Shown: positions 62,339 through 64,000 of the stretch, piece after piece
How positions within the stretch are numbered: position 1 is the first letter of the stretch
Layout of the letters: every line of letters starts with the position of its first letter
NCBI RefSeq assembly: GCF_011806425.1
Contig: NZ_JAATOV010000003.1
Coordinates: 682,001-746,000, forward strand
DNA: 64,000 nt
Reading direction: 5' to 3'
Origin: Thalassospira lucentensis
GTDB lineage: Bacteria > Pseudomonadota > Alphaproteobacteria > Rhodospirillales > Thalassospiraceae
The notes under the pieces: model-generated
The model's database searches: none
Seen by the model: the letters and a program-made list of their open reading frames with translations, nothing else
Told to the model about the DNA's origin: nothing
Translations under genes and position numbers: made by a program

Positions 62339-63133
62339 ATGTCTGAAGACCGCAACCAAGCGCCCCTTGCGACCAGAAATGATCAAGATGGGGTCGCCAC
62401 GGTAACGCTGACAAATCCGGCGCGTCGCAACGCGCTTTCACGGGCCATGATGACCGCCCTTCACGCTATTTTTGACGATATCGCCAATGATCGCACCGTG
62501 CGTTGCGTGATTTTGGCCGCCGAGGGTCCTGTCTTTTGCGCCGGCCACGACCTTAAGGAAATGAACGGCATTTCAGATTGTGACAAACATGCCGAACTGT
62601 TTTCCCAATGCAGTGATTTGATGTTGCGCATCGTCACCCTGCCCCAGCCTGTCATTGCCAAAGTCCATGGCATGGCGACCGCGGCCGGCTGCCAACTTGT
62701 CGCAAGTTGCGATCTTGCTGTCGCCAGCACATCGGCCAAATTTGCCACGCCGGGGGTCAATATCGGTCTATTTTGCTCCACCCCGATGGTTGCATTAAGC
62801 CGCAATATCGCGCGCAAGCACGCCATGCGCATGTTGCTCACTGGCGATCCGATTACGGCGCAAACCGCGTTTTCAATGGGGCTGGTATCGGATGTTGCCG
62901 ATGATGCGGATCTAAATGACGTAACTAAGTCGTTGGCACACGGCATCGCCGAACGCTCTGGCATGACGGTGCAAACAGGCAAGCAGGCCTTTTACAAGCA
63001 ACTCGAAATGCCGCTATCAGATGCCTATTCCTATGCGTCCAAGGTCATGACCGACAATATGCAAAAACATGACGCCCGCGAAGGCATCGGCGCGTTTGTC
63101 GAAAAACGTCATCCCACTTGGCGTCACGAATAA
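62339..63133 (+). CDS. enoyl-CoA hydratase/isomerase family protein
   Basis: Crotonase-fold enzyme of 264 residues. The oxyanion-hole loops are VILAAEGPVFCAGHDLKEM and VHGMATAAGCQLVASCDLAV. LTNPARRNALSRAMM is the N-terminal family signature. Crotonases hydrate, isomerise or hydrolyse acyl-CoAs in fatty-acid, amino-acid or aromatic pathways; the substrate is not readable. The ATG at 62339 has GGGAGG upstream, so the 25 extra codons of the longer frame are not used. Confidence 0.88.
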   Translation: MSEDRNQAPLATRNDQDGVATVTLTNPARRNALSRAMMTALHAIFDDIANDRTVRCVILAAEGPVFCAGHDLKEMNGISDCDKHAELFSQCSDLMLRIVTLPQPVIAKVHGMATAAGCQLVASCDLAVASTSAKFATPGVNIGLFCSTPMVALSRNIARKHAMRMLLTGDPITAQTAFSMGLVSDVADDADLNDVTKSLAHGIAERSGMTVQTGKQAFYKQLEMPLSDAYSYASKVMTDNMQKHDAREGIGAFVEKRHPTWRHE

Positions 63134-63370
63134 ACGTGTGCTCCGGCTTACGGTGACATCCCAAAGAAAGACCTGTGACTGGCGGTAGAGACTTCACTCT
63201 TTGTCGCCAATCACCCTGATGCATCACCGCTCTTTGCAATCTGGTGTCGCTGACTTTTACATCCCAAACGCTTGACCAATTCTCGCGCCAGATGAATAGT
63301 TAAATTAAGACGTCCTGATATATCGCCGCTGCCCCGCGCCAAATCCCAACCCAAGCACCGGAGTTCCGAT

Positions 63371-64000
63371 ATGCCGATTGAAATCTGGCTTGCCTATGTT
63401 GTCGCCTGCGCGATTGTTCTGGCCATTCCCGGCCCGACCATCATGCTTGTCGTAAGCTATGCCTTGGGCAAGGGACGCCAAACCGCATGGGCCACCGTGC
63501 CCGGCGTTGCGCTGGGCGATTTGACCGCCATGACGATCTCGCTTGCCGGGGCTGGCGCATTGCTGGCGACCTCGGCGACAGCGTTTACCGTGCTAAAACT
63601 TTGTGGTGCGGGATATCTGATTTATCTGGGCATTAAGATGTGGCGGGAAAAACCCGCGGCACTTGAAGACAATCCCGATGCCAAACGCAACCGTCCAACG
63701 CGGATGTTCTTGCAGGCCTACATCGTCACCGCACTTAACCCCAAGGGCATTGTCTTTTTCATCGCCTTTGTGCCGCAGTTTGTAACCGCCAGCAGCCCGG
63801 TTTTGCCGCAGTTCATCATCATGACAACGACCTTTGTCACCCTTGCGGCAATCAATGTTGCGATTTGGGCTGTGATGGCATCAGCCTTGCGTGAACGGTT
63901 CCGCAATGCCACGGCCATGCGCCGCCTTACCCGAACCGGTGGTGCAGTTATGATCGGTGCCGGGCTTTTAACCGCCCTTACCCGCCGCGCGAGTGCTGCG
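63371..64000 (+). CDS. LysE family translocator, 3' end outside the window
   Basis: Amino-acid/homoserine-lactone exporter of the LysE/RhtB family. The frame is open from the ATG at 63371 (with GGAG upstream) for all 210 codons to the window's end, so the stop is not seen; near-complete by family length. MPIEIWLAYVVACAIVLAIP and GPTIMLVVSYALGKG match the N-terminal family signature, and LCGAGYLIYLGIKMWRE and TALNPKGIVFFIAFVPQF follow. About six membrane helices. The exported substrate is unknown. Confidence 0.9.
   Translation, partial: MPIEIWLAYVVACAIVLAIPGPTIMLVVSYALGKGRQTAWATVPGVALGDLTAMTISLAGAGALLATSATAFTVLKLCGAGYLIYLGIKMWREKPAALEDNPDAKRNRPTRMFLQAYIVTALNPKGIVFFIAFVPQFVTASSPVLPQFIIMTTTFVTLAAINVAIWAVMASALRERFRNATAMRRLTRTGGAVMIGAGLLTALTRRASAA

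Noticed and set aside
1-64000. Prophage, insertion sequence, CRISPR or rRNA operon
   Set aside because: No phage structural gene, transposase, repeat-spacer array or rRNA sequence was recognised on either strand.

Overview
The window looks like a chromosomal segment of a free-living alphaproteobacterium, most likely a marine Rhodospirillales close to Thalassospira. That placement is an inference from gene content: an NDUFS4-like complex I accessory subunit gene, DinB with an N-terminal cysteine-rich extension, a PomA/MotB-type stator pair, class I PHA synthase, and an alaC-hom-glpX-recJ order. I saw no rRNA, CRISPR array, transposase or integrase. The window opens inside an aldo/keto reductase gene and closes inside a LysE-type exporter gene.

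Layout. 1-3.8 kb: aldo/keto reductase end, YitT-type membrane protein, then orphan membrane-protein genes ending in a frameshifted paralogue against the 3' end of tRNA-Arg(TCT). 3.9-6.2 kb: complex I accessory subunit, tRNA-Pro(TGG), DUF192 protein and histone-deacetylase-like enzyme. 6.3-9.25 kb: a complete thiamin-precursor uptake operon with promoter, TPP riboswitch, ATPase, permease, binding protein and terminator. 9.4-16.3 kb: metallo-beta-lactamase-fold hydrolase, flavin amine oxidase with a small partner, second flavoprotein oxidase, cystathionine beta-lyase and ChaN-like protein. 16.4-19.3 kb: Panacea-domain protein, small unknowns and apt. 19.4-23.0 kb: a chemoreceptor with a c-type heme motif, then motA/motB. 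23.1-28.8 kb: SAM hydrolase-like enzyme, SPOR lipoprotein, degenerate EAL protein, DinB and two identical tRNA-Glu genes.

29-38.6 kb: MFS transporter, recJ, a duplicated small-membrane-protein segment carrying a copy of the end of an Hsp70 gene, that Hsp70 gene, then glpX, hom and alaC. 39-43.9 kb: OmpA-type lipoprotein, phaC, a beta-hydroxyacid dehydrogenase and an Lrp/AsnC regulator. 44.0-50.5 kb: the least ordinary region. It holds a tyrosinase-fold protein that has lost its recognisable copper-binding histidines, a large protein of unknown family, an exported protein with one c-type heme motif, and convergent to them a di-heme cytochrome c peroxidase with a Fur-like box. 50.6-64 kb is mostly housekeeping: EamA transporter, periplasmic binding protein, gamma-carbonic anhydrase-like protein, argC, a secreted unknown, acetyltransferase, lactate-dehydrogenase-like flavoprotein, rplM-rpsI, thioesterase, two C-terminally anchored unknowns, enoyl-CoA hydratase and a LysE exporter.

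Two themes recur. One is heme and redox: the heme chemoreceptor with an FNR-like site, the heme protein and peroxidase beside the pseudo-tyrosinase, ChaN, and several flavoprotein oxidases. The other is local duplication followed by decay (3.4-3.7 kb and 32.5-33.4 kb). The best candidate for an undescribed system is the 44-49 kb cluster. All calls come from reading motifs, gene order and start/stop signals; no database search was run.
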